From contig CADBKQ010000015.1 of assembly GCA_902795275.1 (NCBI GenBank), forward strand, positions 1 to 64,000: 64,000 nt of DNA. The letters are read 5' to 3'. The notes under the pieces are model-generated. The model searched no databases and had not been told where the DNA came from. It saw nothing but the letters and a program-made list of their open reading frames with translations. A program made the position numbers and the translations under genes. Positions 52,463-62,343 of the stretch are shown here, piece after piece. Origin of the DNA: an uncultured Eubacteriales bacterium (lineage in GTDB: Bacteria; Bacillota; Clostridia; Christensenellales; Aristaeellaceae). Numbering within the stretch: position 1 is the stretch's first letter; the number at the start of each line of letters is the position of its first letter.

Positions 52463-53573
52463 GCTGCTGATTATCAACCCCGGTTCCACCTCTACCAAGA
52501 TCAGCCTCTTCGTCAACGAAAAAGAGCTGTATGAAAGAAGCCAGTTCCACGACGCGCCGGTACTGCTGCAATATCCCCATGTCAACGGCCAGGTGCCTTT
52601 TCGGTATCAGGTCATTTTGGATATGCTGAAAAAGGAAGGGACTGACCCTTCCGAAATTGACGTGTTTGTCGGCCGCGGCGGCAGCGCCTGCACGCAGCCC
52701 AGCGGCGTGACGGTGATCGACCAGAAGCTGTATGACGACACCGAAGCTGCGGTGGGCGGCAGCGAGCACGCCGCGAAGCTGGGCGTGATGCTGGCCTGGA
52801 AATTTGCCCTTGCCTATCATAAGCCCGCCTACACGCTGAACCCCACCAACGTGGACGAATACTGCGATTACGCGCGGCTGACCGGCATCCGCGGCCTGTA
52901 CCGCACCCCGCACTCCCACGTGCTGAATCCCAAAGCGGTGGCGGAGGCCCACGCCGAAGCCATGGGCAGGCGGTACGAGGACTGCAATTTCATCGTCGGC
53001 CACATTGACGGCGGCGTAACCGTCAGCGCGCATGACCATGGCCGCATGATCGACGGCACCATGGGCGCCGACGGCGACGGCCCCTTCGCCCCCACCCGGA
53101 TCGGCAGCGTGCCGGTGCTGGAGCTGCTGGACTACCTGGAATCCCATGGCGACATCCAGCAAACCGTCGACGATGTGCGGCGGATGTGCTCACGCTCCGG
53201 CGGGTTCGTCAGCCTGTTCGGCACGTCCAATTCCGACACCGTTCACGCGCTGGTGGAGCAGGGGGACAAGAAAGCGGCGCTGGTCTGGAATACCATGATC
53301 TACCAGATCTGCAAGAGCATTGGCGCCATGAGCGCCGTGCTGTGCGGTAAAGTGGATGCCATTTTGCTGACCGGCGGGCTGATGCGCTTTGACGACATCA
53401 CCGCGGGCATCCGGGAACGCTGCGGCTGGATCGCTCCCATCCATGTGTATCCGGGCGAAATGGAGCAGGAGGCGATGGCTTTCCCGGTGCTCAAGGTCCT
53501 GCGGGGCCAGGCGCAGGCGAAGACCTACAGCGGAAAAAACGTGTGGCAGGGCTTTGAGGGCGTGACGTTCTGA
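52446..53573 (+). CDS. buk: butyrate kinase (acetokinase family)
   Basis: The 375-residue ASKHA kinase begins LLIINPGSTSTKISLF (adenylate and phosphate loop), has FVGRGGSACTQPSG, VGHIDGGVTVSAHDHGR and LTGGLMRF. These are Buk features, distinct from AckA (which has NAGSSS). It transfers phosphate between butyryl-phosphate and ADP, the last step of butyrate formation, or serves branched-chain acyl phosphates. No phosphotransbutyrylase gene is adjacent. The ATG at 52446 has no good ribosome site of its own. Confidence 0.93.
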   Translation: MEKSYKLLIINPGSTSTKISLFVNEKELYERSQFHDAPVLLQYPHVNGQVPFRYQVILDMLKKEGTDPSEIDVFVGRGGSACTQPSGVTVIDQKLYDDTEAAVGGSEHAAKLGVMLAWKFALAYHKPAYTLNPTNVDEYCDYARLTGIRGLYRTPHSHVLNPKAVAEAHAEAMGRRYEDCNFIVGHIDGGVTVSAHDHGRMIDGTMGADGDGPFAPTRIGSVPVLELLDYLESHGDIQQTVDDVRRMCSRSGGFVSLFGTSNSDTVHALVEQGDKKAALVWNTMIYQICKSIGAMSAVLCGKVDAILLTGGLMRFDDITAGIRERCGWIAPIHVYPGEMEQEAMAFPVLKVLRGQAQAKTYSGKNVWQGFEGVTF

Positions 53574-53582
53574 GCCGACGCT

Positions 53583-54017
53583 TCACCGCTTTGGACGTTT
53601 CTGCCGCCTCTCGTCCCTCGCCAGCGACCACTTTGTCAGCAGGAACAAAAACAGGAAAAGACCGCCGATGACCGCCCCGGCCCCGCCGATGCCCACCAGC
53701 GTTCTGTTTGGATGCGTCACCATGCCGGAAAACCATCGGCTGATCGGGATCTCATCCCCGACCTGTGGCAGCTGATGCGGGTTGGTGCTGGAAAAGAGGA
53801 CGATGGCCGTCTGCCCGTCGCCGTAACTGACCTCCAGCTTTTCCCGATACACCGCGCTTGTATGGCCCCGCGCCATTTTTCTGGAAGGCGTGTACGTGTT
53901 TTCCACCACGGACAGCACCGTGGCGGGGCAGGAAGGCTGGGCATAGCTGAAAAGAACGATCAACAGGCCGACGGCAACAAGGGCGATGGGTACACCCCAA
54001 ATGATTTTTTTGATCAT
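53583..54017 (-). CDS. small DUF3592-like membrane protein
   Basis: The 144-residue protein has a helix at the N-terminus (about 5-25), an extracytoplasmic middle (CPATVLSVVENTY...REKLEVSYGDGQ...NPHQLPQVGDEI), and a second helix near 108-130, followed by a basic tail. This resembles DUF3592 proteins. The function is unknown. The ribosome site AAAGGGGAAA is 5 bases upstream. It is convergent with the butyrate kinase gene. Confidence 0.65.
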   Translation of the reverse strand: MIKKIIWGVPIALVAVGLLIVLFSYAQPSCPATVLSVVENTYTPSRKMARGHTSAVYREKLEVSYGDGQTAIVLFSSTNPHQLPQVGDEIPISRWFSGMVTHPNRTLVGIGGAGAVIGGLFLFLFLLTKWSLARDERRQKRPKR

Positions 54018-54177
54018 GGTTTTCCCCTTTATCTTTCTCGCAAACTGTGCAATGCCGTTCCGTTTTTCAAAAGTATTTTACCATAAGAAGCGGCAGGCTG
54101 TCCACAGGCATTTTGCCCTCTGCGCTTTGTATCCGGCCATCGCAGAGAAAACCGGCAAAATTATCTGAAAAAAAGGC

Positions 54178-54206
54178 TTGCCAGCGCGGAAAAACTGTGT
54201 TATAAT
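54178..54206 (+). promoter_or_regulatory. promoter of rplS
   Basis: TTGCCA (54178-54183), a 17-bp spacer and TATAAT (54201-54206), followed by an 80-base leader that contains a GCGGGCA/TTGCCGC hairpin near 54238-54258. The leader could carry a ribosomal-protein autoregulation site, but I cannot model it. Confidence 0.7.
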
Positions 54207-54293
54207 ATCCGCTGTTGTGACTAACGGGCGGTCCGCTGCGGGCACGAAAGATTGCCGCGCATGAACGTCTATGAGGGAAGGAGGACACCATTC

Positions 54294-54644
54294 ATGAGCG
54301 AAATCATCCGTTCGATCGAACAGGCACAGCTCCGTACCGATCTGCCCAGCTTCAACGTTGGCGATACGCTCCGCGTATTCGTGAAGGTTGTGGAAGGCAG
54401 CCGCGAACGTCTTCAGGCGTTTGAGGGTACTGTGATTGCCAAGCGCAACGGCTCCAGCCGGGAAACCTTCACCGTTCGCCGCGTGTCTTACGGCATCGGC
54501 GTGGAACGCACTTTCCCGCTGCATTCTCCCCGCGTTGACCATATCGAGGTCATCCGCCGCGGTAAGGTTCGCAGGGCCAAGCTGTATTATCTGCGCGATT
54601 TGCAGGGCAAGGCCGCCAAGATCAAGGAAGCCGGCCGCCGCTGA
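54294..54644 (+). CDS. rplS: 50S ribosomal protein L19
   Basis: The 116-residue protein matches L19 along its length: [54 protein letters not shown] and [24 protein letters not shown]19 sits at the 30S-50S interface. The start is the ATG at 54294 with AAGGAGG at 8 bases; an earlier in-frame ATG at 54252 has no ribosome site. It is a single-gene unit with two terminators after it. Confidence 0.98.
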   Translation: MSEIIRSIEQAQLRTDLPSFNVGDTLRVFVKVVEGSRERLQAFEGTVIAKRNGSSRETFTVRRVSYGIGVERTFPLHSPRVDHIEVIRRGKVRRAKLYYLRDLQGKAAKIKEAGRR

Positions 54645-54662
54645 TTCCTTTCGGAAAAAGAA

Positions 54663-54704
54663 GGGACTGCTGCAGAAGAATCAATTCTGCGGTAGCCCCT
54701 TTTT
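54663..54704 (+). terminator. terminator of rplS
   Basis: A long imperfect stem (54663-54677 with 54685-54699) followed by TTTTT. Confidence 0.8.
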
Positions 54705-54711
54705 CTGTACA

Positions 54712-54761
54712 CAAAAAAGAGCTTTCTTCCGCCTCTTCGGCGGCTGAAAGCTCCTTTTTTG
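54712..54761. terminator. second, bidirectional terminator
   Basis: AGCTTTC (54720-54726) pairs with GAAAGCT (54746-54752), with A6 before and T6 after; an inner GCC/GGC pair closes the loop. Confidence 0.75.
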
Positions 54762-54915
54762 TGTGCGTATGGGCTCCCCCAACAAATACCCGAACATTCA
54801 GCGGGCGATCAATCGAACCTTGATACAGCAACCGGCTTCATGCCTTGCCCGGAACGATCTTCCGTCCCGCGTCGCTGTTCAAGTATTCATCGGGGGAGCA
54901 ATGATATGGGAGAGA

Positions 54916-57900
54916 TTATTCGTTGTCCGCGGTCACGGCCTTGGCGGCGGTGCGGCCGGAAACGAAGATTTCCACGATGGCGTTGCCGCCCAGGCGGTTG
55001 CCGCCGTGGATACCGCCGGTGACTTCGCCCGCGGCGTAGAGGCCGGGGATGATTTCGCCGTCAGCGGTCAGCACGTGGCGGTCGGTGTCGACCATCAGGC
55101 CGCCCATGGTGTGGTGGGTGGAGGGGGCCATGAGGCGCACGATCAGCCGGGTGTTTTCCAGATCGTAGGTGTCGGGCAGGTACTTGCCGTTGTCGTCCTT
55201 CTGCACGTTGCCGATGGTGCGGGAAGCGATGGCCTTGCCCACGTCGGGATATTCGCCCTGGCCCATCACGGCCTTGTCGTAAGCCTTCACGGTTTCCAGC
55301 ACGGTGGCGGGATCAGCGGTGACGCCGGCCATTTCGGGACGGGCGAACAGTTCGGTCAGGGCTTCCACGGTGCCCTGGATATGGTAGTAGCGGCCTTCAT
55401 AGTCGCTGGCTGCGAGCTGCGCCACGGGCGGGCCGGGAATGGGCTGGGCTTCGTTATAGATTTCCAGGAATACGCCCTTGGTGCCGTTGATCTCGATGCC
55501 GTTGCGGAATTCCGCCAGGCTCAGCACGTCGCGCTCGGAACCTTCATCCACGAAGCGGTGGCCGGTGGTGGGGTTGATCCAGCAGGCGTAGTTGCCGCCG
55601 CCGAAGGCCAGGTTGCCGTTGTCCACCCAGGAGATGGGCATCAGCGCCGAAGGCCAGGTTGCCGTTGTCCACCCAGGAGATGGGCATCAGCTGGGTGAAG
55701 CCCAGGCCGGTGGTGCCGGCACCGATGGTTTCCGCGATGGTGATGCCGTCGCCCTGGAGGGAGGAGCGGTTGGTGGTCTTGGTGGCCTTGGAAAGGTATT
55801 CGGTGCTCCAGTACACGTTGGCGTCCAGCACCTTGTCGATGTTCGCGGCATAGCCGCCGGTGGCGAGGATGACGCCCTTCCTGGCGTGGGCGCTCACTTC
55901 GGTGCCGTCGTACATATGCGCGCCTACGCCGATGACGCGGCCGGTGTCGTCCAGGATGAGGCCGTCGGCAGTGGTGCGGGTCATGATCTTGTTCTGGCTG
56001 TTGGCTTCATAGATGGTCTTCATGGGCGCGGCGAAGTAGCTGCCCCAGCGGCCCATCTCGGGATTGCCGTCGCCGTCCAGGTCAACGGTGGAGCCGATGA
56101 ACTCGTTTTCACGATACCACAGCGCGCCGATCAGGGTGGGCTGGGTGTTCTCGATGAAGGTAGCGCCCTGGGCTTCCAGCCATTCCTTGAGGCCCTGGCC
56201 GCCGGTGATGAACTGCTTGACCAGGTCCACGTCGCCGTAGATCCAGGAGCTGCCGTCGGCGCTGGGACGCAGGCCGCCGTAGTAGGTCTGGAAGATGTGC
56301 AGGTTGATGGTGGAGAACAGGGTCAGCTGGCTTTCGTCCTTGCCGGCGGCCAACTGGGGCGCGGCCCAGACGAAGTATTCGCGGATCTCGGATTTGAGGG
56401 CCTGCAGCACGGGCAGGTATTCGGCGTGCACGCCGTGCTTGCTCAGCTCCAGCGCGTCGCCCGCCACGAACTCATGATCCTTGTAGTATTCCTCGTCGAA
56501 GGGTTCTTCGCTCCAGTTGAGGATCATTTTCAGTTCGTTGATGCAGCCCTGCACGGACTTGACCTTATCGTAGGTTTCGCCGTTGAAGGCATAGGTGCCG
56601 GTGGTGGCGTCGGGATCGGCGGGATCCCAGACCAGGTAAGGCATCACGCTCTGGTACTGGCCGCCGGAAACGAGGGTGTTGCCGCCCACTTCGGCGTTCT
56701 TTTCGATGACCAGCACGGTGTTGCCGTCCTGGGCGGCCTGGGCCGCGGCGGCAATGCCAGCGCCGCCGGCGCCGACCACGACCACGTCATATTCCAGGTA
56801 CATTTCATCTTTGGCGGTGTGCTCCACCTTGGCGGCCTTGAAGGCGTCCAGATCGGTGCAGCCCGCCTGCTCGGCGGCGTCGTTCACGGCGGTGCGCAGG
56901 GCGCGGGAGGAGAAGGTAGCGCCGGACACGCCGTCCACGCCGGAGCCGTTGGCTTCGAGCATTTCGGGGATCATGATGTCAAAGGCCACGTCGCCCACAT
57001 GCTCGGTTTCCACGGTGGAGACGATTTCGATCTTTTCGATCTTGTCTTCCGCGAAGGTCACCTTCACGGTGGTGGGGCCGTTGTAGCCCGCGGCGGTGGC
57101 TTCATATTCGCCAGGGGTGAAGGTCATGGCCGCGGCTTCGTCAGCGGCGGGGGCTTCGCCCTTCGCCTGGGCCAGGGCCTTGGCGACGGCTTCCTTCACG
57201 GCGGTGGAGGTGACAGTCGCGCCCACCATGCCGTCCACGGCGTCCGCGTCGGCCTTGCCGGGATAGGCTTCCGCCATGGCGGGCATGGCAGCGCCGCCCA
57301 GGGCGGGAGTTTCGTCGTTGCCCACGATTTCGATGGCGGTGATGGCCTTGTCGTCCACGGTGACAACGACCTTCACTTCGCCGCCGAAGCCCTGGGCCGC
57401 GGCTTCATAGGTGCCGGGGGTGAAGGGGCCGGCTTCCGCGGCGGGAGCGGCTGCTTCCTCAGCGGCAGGAGCTTCTTCAGCAGCGGGAGCTTCCGCAGCC
57501 TTGGCTTCGGTGGCGGCGTTGGTGCCCGCGATGGAACCGAACACCAGGAAGTCGGTCATGGCGTTGCCGCCCAGGCGGTTGCCCGCGTGGATGCCGCCGC
57601 AGACCTCACCAGCCGCGTACAGGCCGGGGATGATGTTGCCGTCGGTATTGATCACATGGGTGTCGGGGTCGATCTTCACGCCGCCCATGGTGTGGTGCAG
57701 GGAGGGAGAACGGGGCGTGGCGACGAAGGGAGCCGTGTCGATCTTTTCACCGAACAGGGGCTTGCCGAAGTCTTCGTCCACCTGGTTTTCCACGAAGGTG
57801 TTGTAGCGGTCGATGGTTTCAATAAAGGCATCCGCTGGAATGCCCAGCTTGTTGGCCAGTTCTTCCAGCGTGTCGGCGGATACCACGTTGCCCGCCGCTT

Positions 57901-59392
57901 CCATGGAAGCGATGCGGTCGGGGTTGTTGGCGATCTTGGCGTCGCAGATGATGTAGAAGATGCCGTCGGTCTGGTCCAGGGCGGCCTTGGAAAGCACGTC
58001 GCGCTCAGCGTATTCGTTCACGTAGCGCTTGCCTTCCTTGTTCACGAACACCTGGGTTTCAGCGCTGCCCCAGATGCCGGAGAACAGGGAGCCGTCCACG
58101 GGATGGGAGGAGGGCATCAGCTGGGAGAATCCCATGCCCACCAGATCCGCGCCGATTTCCTTGGCCATGTTGATGCCGTCGCCGGTGATGCCCGCCGCGT
58201 TGGTGGAGGGCATGGTGGGGGACAGGCCGGGCCAGTAGTTGTTGTATTCCACCACCATGGGGGCGTTGGCGGAGAAGCCGCCGGTGGCCAGCACCACGCC
58301 GGAATCGGCGTGCAGGGTGACCTTCGCGCCGTCGCTGGTTTCAGCGTTCACGCCGGTCACGCGGCCGTCGTCCACGATGAAGGAGGTGCCCTTGGTGCTC
58401 AGCATGATTTCCACGCCGGCGTCCCGGGCGGCCTTTTCCAGGATGGGGATGATGTTGCCGTTGGTCAGGCTGTGGGAACGGGGCCACATCGCGCCCAGGA
58501 TGGTGTGGGTTTCATCGCCCCACTGCACGCCGATGCTCTCCGCCCAGTCCAGGGCCGCGTCCGCGCTGTGGGCGAACACGTCGATCAGCGCCAGGTCGGG
58601 AGAAATCTTGGTGCCATCCAGGCCGGTACGGGTGCCGCCCAGGTAGCAGTGCAGCATGTGCAGCTCAGGGGTATCGAACAGGTAGGTTTCCCCGCTGGCC
58701 AGGTATTCCTTGATCTGGCCCTGGACGGTGGTGAGCACCTCGCCGAAGTCGCCGAAATCTTCGGGCTTCAGGTCGAGATAGCTTTCCAGTTCCTTGCGCA
58801 GGGTGTCGCTCATCTGCTGGTTATGCTGGCGTTCGGGGTCGGCCGCGTTGAAGCCCTGGCCGGCGATGAGGGTGTTGCCGCCCAGCGCCGCGGTCTTTTC
58901 GATCAGCACGACCTTCGCGCCCGCCTGGGCCGCGCGGATGGAAGCGGTCAGGCCCGCGCCGCCGCCGCCCACGACCACCACGTCATAGGTGGCGTCGATG
59001 TCTTCGCTCTTTTCAGCGGCGGGAGCTTTCAGCTCGGAGAAAGCGGCTTCGTCCAGGCCGGCCTTCTTGATGGCGTCCAGCACAGCCATCTGGATACCGC
59101 CCTGGGTCAGGGTCGCGCCGGTCTTGATGTCAATGTTGGCGCTCTGCAGATCAACGATCAGGCCGGGGATTTTTTCCACGGCGGGGTCGCTGATGCCCGG
59201 GTCGTCGCCGTTCTTGGTGACGCGCACGTCGGTCAGCTTGCCTTCGGCGTCCACGTCCACTTCCACTTCGATGGATCCGGCGCCGTTCTTGCCGTCGCCC
59301 ACGCCGGTGAACGTACCGGCTTCAGCGGAAGCAAAGCTCATCATGGAAAACAGCATGACGAGCGCCAGAAGCAGGGAAAGATACTTCTTCAT
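54916..59392 (-). pseudogene. giant exported flavoprotein (FMN_bind/fumarate reductase tandem), frameshifted by a 46-bp duplication
   Basis: From the ATG at 59392 (AAAGGAGG upstream) the chain reads: signal peptide (SFASA), FMN-binding domain 1 (TGATLTQ near residue 90), FAD-binding fumarate-reductase-like module 1 ([38 protein letters not shown]), an Ala/Glu/Pro linker (about 630-655), FMN-binding domain 2 (VGATVTS near 726), domain 3 (SGATFSS near 822), then FAD module 2 (VVVGAGGAG onward). The (S/T)GAT motifs fit covalent flavinylation. The 46-bp duplication near 55600 breaks module 2; without one copy the gene is 1476 codons. It would be an extracellular electron-transfer reductase. Confidence 0.85.
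55600..55691. repeat. perfect 46-bp tandem duplication inside the flavoprotein gene
   Basis: Bases 55600-55645 are repeated exactly at 55646-55691. The length is 15 codons plus one base, so it shifts the frame. On the coding strand each copy encodes [15 protein letters not shown]. The frame after it is fully conserved to the stop at 54916. Confidence 0.95.
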
Positions 59393-59437
59393 GAAATTCC
59401 TCCTTTTTTTATATAACGATCTTGAGAACCATCCATT

Positions 59438-59465
59438 ATTATAACAGAAAGTGCATAGCTTGTAA
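59438..59465 (-). promoter_or_regulatory. promoter of the flavoprotein gene
   Basis: On the minus strand: TTACAA (59465-59460), a 16-bp spacer and TATAAT (59443-59438) with an extended TG. Confidence 0.65.
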
Positions 59466-59577
59466 ATATACTGTTCCTTTTGTTTTTTACAGGAGAATTT
59501 TACCAAATAAACACAGAACAGATACAGAATTATTTTCGGCAATTGCCTTGCGGATGATTTCTTTTTATGCGGAAGTA

Positions 59578-59586
59578 TGCTATAAT
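59578..59586 (+). promoter_or_regulatory. extended -10 promoter of the secreted SH3-like protein gene
   Basis: TGCTATAAT (59578-59586); no clear -35 box. The leader to the ATG at 59714 is about 120 bases. Confidence 0.5.
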
Positions 59587-59713
59587 AAATGCAGTTGCCC
59601 GGCGGCATGGTGCCGGACAAGAGGATGAAGCGGCGTTTCGTCCCCCTGAATCGCGCTGGAATGCCAGCTGAATCAAAAGGAATCAAATGACGAAAAGCGA
59701 GTTGGATGATTAA

Positions 59714-60514
59714 ATGAAGAAACTGCTGACGATGCTGTGCGCCCTTGTCCTGCTGGCGCTTTCCTGCTTCCCGGTGCTGGCGGACGCTCCTTCCATCGCG
59801 GTGGAGGACGGCGGCCTGACGGTGAAATACAGCAATCCGAACGCCCAGGGCGGCTACACCTATGTGCTGCTGGACGAGACGGAGCGCATCGCGCTGGTGG
59901 AAATCAACGCGGGGGAGACCTGGACGCCCGACTGGACGGAAGAAGGCCGTTTCAAAGTGCTGGCCTATTATCAGGATGCCGAGGGCAACACGCGGAGCGA
60001 AGGATCGGATTTCACGGAGATCCGGTTCCCGGTGAAAATTGAACCCTTGTCTCTGGACGATTTTCTGGACGATACCAGCGCCGCCCTGCCCTCTACCTAT
60101 ATGAATCCCGTTGAATACGGCGTGCCCACGCCTGTGCCCGTTCCCACGCAGGCGCCTGTCATAAGGAACGCGGCTCAGCCCGGAACACCCCTGTACACGC
60201 TGGCGCCTTTGCAGCCGGTGGCCACCGCCGTGCCTGCACCCGTTGCCACACAGCCTGTTTCTTACCCTGGCACCAAATCCTGCTTTGAGCATAAGGACAT
60301 CCGCATCCGCATTTCGGATAATGACGCCCATGCTGCCAGCGTCGGCCGCTCCGGGCCCGGCACTGAAATGCCCCAGGTGGCCACGCTGAATATCGGTGAA
60401 ATCTTCCAGGTGCTGGATTGCCGCATCGTGGAAAAGGGCAACGTGCATTGGTTCATGGTCAACAAAAACGGCGTGTACTGCTGGGTCGCCTCCGGGCGGT
60501 GCGAACGGTATTGA
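59714..60514 (+). CDS. secreted protein with Pro-rich linker and SH3-like end
   Basis: The 266-residue protein has a signal peptide (cleavage near PVLAD), a beta-rich N-terminal domain (GGYTYVLLDETERIALVEINAGETW), a linker rich in Pro, Thr, Val and Ala (about 132-188, PTPVPVPTQAP), and a C-terminal SH3-like segment (VATLNIGEIFQVLDCRIVEKGNVHWFMV..GVYCWVASGRC) with two cysteines that may pair. Such proteins bind the cell wall. Binding target is unknown. The ribosome site is weak (GGATGA). Confidence 0.65.
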   Translation: MKKLLTMLCALVLLALSCFPVLADAPSIAVEDGGLTVKYSNPNAQGGYTYVLLDETERIALVEINAGETWTPDWTEEGRFKVLAYYQDAEGNTRSEGSDFTEIRFPVKIEPLSLDDFLDDTSAALPSTYMNPVEYGVPTPVPVPTQAPVIRNAAQPGTPLYTLAPLQPVATAVPAPVATQPVSYPGTKSCFEHKDIRIRISDNDAHAASVGRSGPGTEMPQVATLNIGEIFQVLDCRIVEKGNVHWFMVNKNGVYCWVASGRCERY

Positions 60515-60539
60515 TCTGACGGGCTGACCAGCCGTATGG

Positions 60540-60582
60540 AAAATGAGCGTTCCGCCCATCCGGGGGAAACGCTCATTTTTCT
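60540..60582 (+). terminator. terminator of the SH3-like protein gene
   Basis: AATGAGCGTT pairs with AACGCTCATT around a GC-rich loop, followed by TTTT. Confidence 0.85.
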
Positions 60583-60635
60583 GTGAAACGTGTTTTTTGC
60601 TTCGATGAAATCAGGAGATACAGAGGAGGACAGCC

Positions 60636-61673
60636 ATGCGCGCCATCATTGTGACCGGCCTGGTTTCCGTGATCTGCTGGGGCGTGTTCCTGCTTTTCCT
60701 CAGCAGGGACAGGAGCAGATACCGCAATTGCTATCTGCTGTTTATCGCGCTGGTCTCGGTCATTCCGTTTCTCCTGAGTTTAGCCGGTTCGTACAGGCGG
60801 AACTCGGCTGCGGTCATGGTCAACCTCTTTCTGGCGGGCATTTTGATCGTGCCGTTTTTCCTGATTCATAACGGCATCGTCATGATCCGGAAAGAGGGAA
60901 GGCATCTGTCCCAGCTGCTGTCCCTTGCCCTGGGAATCGCCATCCTGCTCGGAGAAGCGGCGTCTGCCGTGACCATCGCCGGTTTTTACCGGGCCGACCA
61001 GTTTCCGACAATCGAAGATTTTTATCATTCGGCCCATTATGTGATCGGCGCCATCATCAGCGTGACCGTGATCTACGGCTCCGCGGCGTTCCTGATTTTT
61101 CTGCTGTACACGCTGTTCCTGCAATTGATTCCCCGAAAGAAGGATTTTGATTTCGTCATCATTCACGGGGCTGGGTTGCTGAAGGGGGAAAAAGTGTCCA
61201 AGCTGCTGTCGGACCGCCTGGACAAAGCCATCGAGGTGTACCGCAAGGACCCGACCCCGCCCAAGCTGATTCCTTCCGGCGGGCAGGGCGCGGACGAGAA
61301 GTTCTCCGAAGCGGAGGCCATGAAGAATTACCTGACGGCCCACGGCATTCCGGAAGCGGACATTTTGATGGAAGACGCCTCCACCACGACCCTGGAAAAC
61401 CTGCAATACTCCAAGCGGATCCTGGACGGCATGGAGGGCAGAAAATACACGGCGCTCGTGACCAGCAACTACCATGTTTACCGCGCACTCCGGTATTGCC
61501 GGAAAATCGGCCTCCAATGCACTGGCATCGGCAGCCATGTGGCACTCTATTACTGGCCCAGCGCGTTGATTCGGGAGTTCATCGCCATCCACGTGGAAAA
61601 AAAGCACGCCGTGCTGTTTGTCGCCGGGTGGCTCCTTTGCATCGCGGCCTTGTTTATTCCGCTGATGCATTAG
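60636..61673 (+). CDS. YdcF/ElyC-type membrane protein (DUF218)
   Basis: The 345-residue protein has five or so N-terminal membrane helices (residues 1-170), then a DUF218 domain: DFVIIHGAGLLKGEKVSKLLSDRLDKA, SGGQGADEKFSEAEAMKNYL, ILMEDASTTTLENLQYSK and ALVTSNYHVYRALRY, and a last helix near 322-342. The layout with N-terminal helices and DUF218 matches SanA/ElyC/YdcF proteins of envelope biology; no reaction is established. GAGGAGGAC precedes the ATG. Confidence 0.85.
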   Translation: MRAIIVTGLVSVICWGVFLLFLSRDRSRYRNCYLLFIALVSVIPFLLSLAGSYRRNSAAVMVNLFLAGILIVPFFLIHNGIVMIRKEGRHLSQLLSLALGIAILLGEAASAVTIAGFYRADQFPTIEDFYHSAHYVIGAIISVTVIYGSAAFLIFLLYTLFLQLIPRKKDFDFVIIHGAGLLKGEKVSKLLSDRLDKAIEVYRKDPTPPKLIPSGGQGADEKFSEAEAMKNYLTAHGIPEADILMEDASTTTLENLQYSKRILDGMEGRKYTALVTSNYHVYRALRYCRKIGLQCTGIGSHVALYYWPSALIREFIAIHVEKKHAVLFVAGWLLCIAALFIPLMH

Positions 61674-61730
61674 ATTTTTCGTCTGATACTTTTCTAAATT
61701 TCTACAGTTTTATTGCGAAGGGTAACGGAG

Positions 61731-62226
61731 CAGGGGCCTGTGCGGCCCCTGAACCCCGCACCAGGGCGGTGAGTATCCGCGACCTCAATCGGCGCAAGTC
61801 CGCTTCATGCGGACATTGCTTGTTTCGGTCGATCTCAGCCCGGACAAAATACCCGCCACAGGCGGTTGTCCGGGCTTCGTCCCTGGACCCGCATTTGCGG
61901 TTGTTGCTTGCATTGCTGACCGAGCTTAGTTCCCGCTATTGCGTGGAGGAACGCGGAAGTCAGGCTTGGTGCCGTTGTGCTTCTGGCCCGGCGGCGAAGC
62001 CGCCAGCCCGGATGCTTCGCATCCGAGGAAAGCCTGGGAATAATCCCCAGGGAAAAGCGAGCTTTTCCCCTGGGATTTTCCCGGCTTTCTTGGGCCAGAA
62101 GCCCTCTATCTTTCGTAAACCCCAGCGCAGCAGGCGAAGATTGTCGATTTCTTCCAACGGCGTTATATCGCCAGTTGCGGGTCCAGGGGGATCATCCCCC
62201 TGGTGGGGTCTGGGGTGAAACCCCAG
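61731..62226. repeat. array of perfect hairpins, possible structured RNA or repeat cluster
   Basis: In order: CAGGGGC/GCCCCTG (61731-61751); GTCCGC/GCGGAC inside GCAA/TTGC (61794-61819); GCCCGGACAA/TTGTCCGGGC with an inner CCGCC/GGCGG (61838-61875); a 120-base multibranch unit (61981-62100) with outer stem TTCTGGCCC/GGGCCAGAA and three inner hairpins; CCAGGGGG/CCCCCTGG (62183-62203); and CTGGGG/CCCCAG (62210-62226). Confidence 0.7.
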
Positions 62227-62288
62227 CGTTGCCATCTTGTTTGATTTGTACCCTTAATTCTTTAGAAGAAGAACAGTATGAGCATTTG

Positions 62289-62325
62289 AAAAGGGACGCC
62301 GTTTTTCCGGCGTCCCATATTTTTT
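62289..62325 (-). terminator. terminator of the sugar ABC transporter operon
   Basis: GGGACGCCG (62293-62301) pairs with CGGCGTCCC (62308-62316). On the minus strand CTTTTC follows; on the plus strand a T6 run follows, so it may act both ways. Confidence 0.8.
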
Positions 62326-62343
62326 GAATGGATGCTGCTTGGG

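Larger units (their letters stand above)
61674..62343. other. gene-free stretch with stacked hairpins
   Basis: About 670 bases without a credible gene; frames on both strands look like noise. The main content is the hairpin array at 61731-62226 (listed separately) and a terminator at 62289-62325. Confidence 0.6.

Noticed and set aside
54771-54902. Inverted GCTCCCCC/GGGGGAGC pair after rplS
   Set aside because: Eight bases with a gap of more than 110 bases, with no further structure between them; probably chance in GC-rich DNA.
55592-59416. A 1274-codon plus-strand frame rich in Gly, Val and His
   Set aside because: It is antisense to the flavoprotein gene; the long opening comes from GC-rich third positions of the real gene, and the sequence has no domain.
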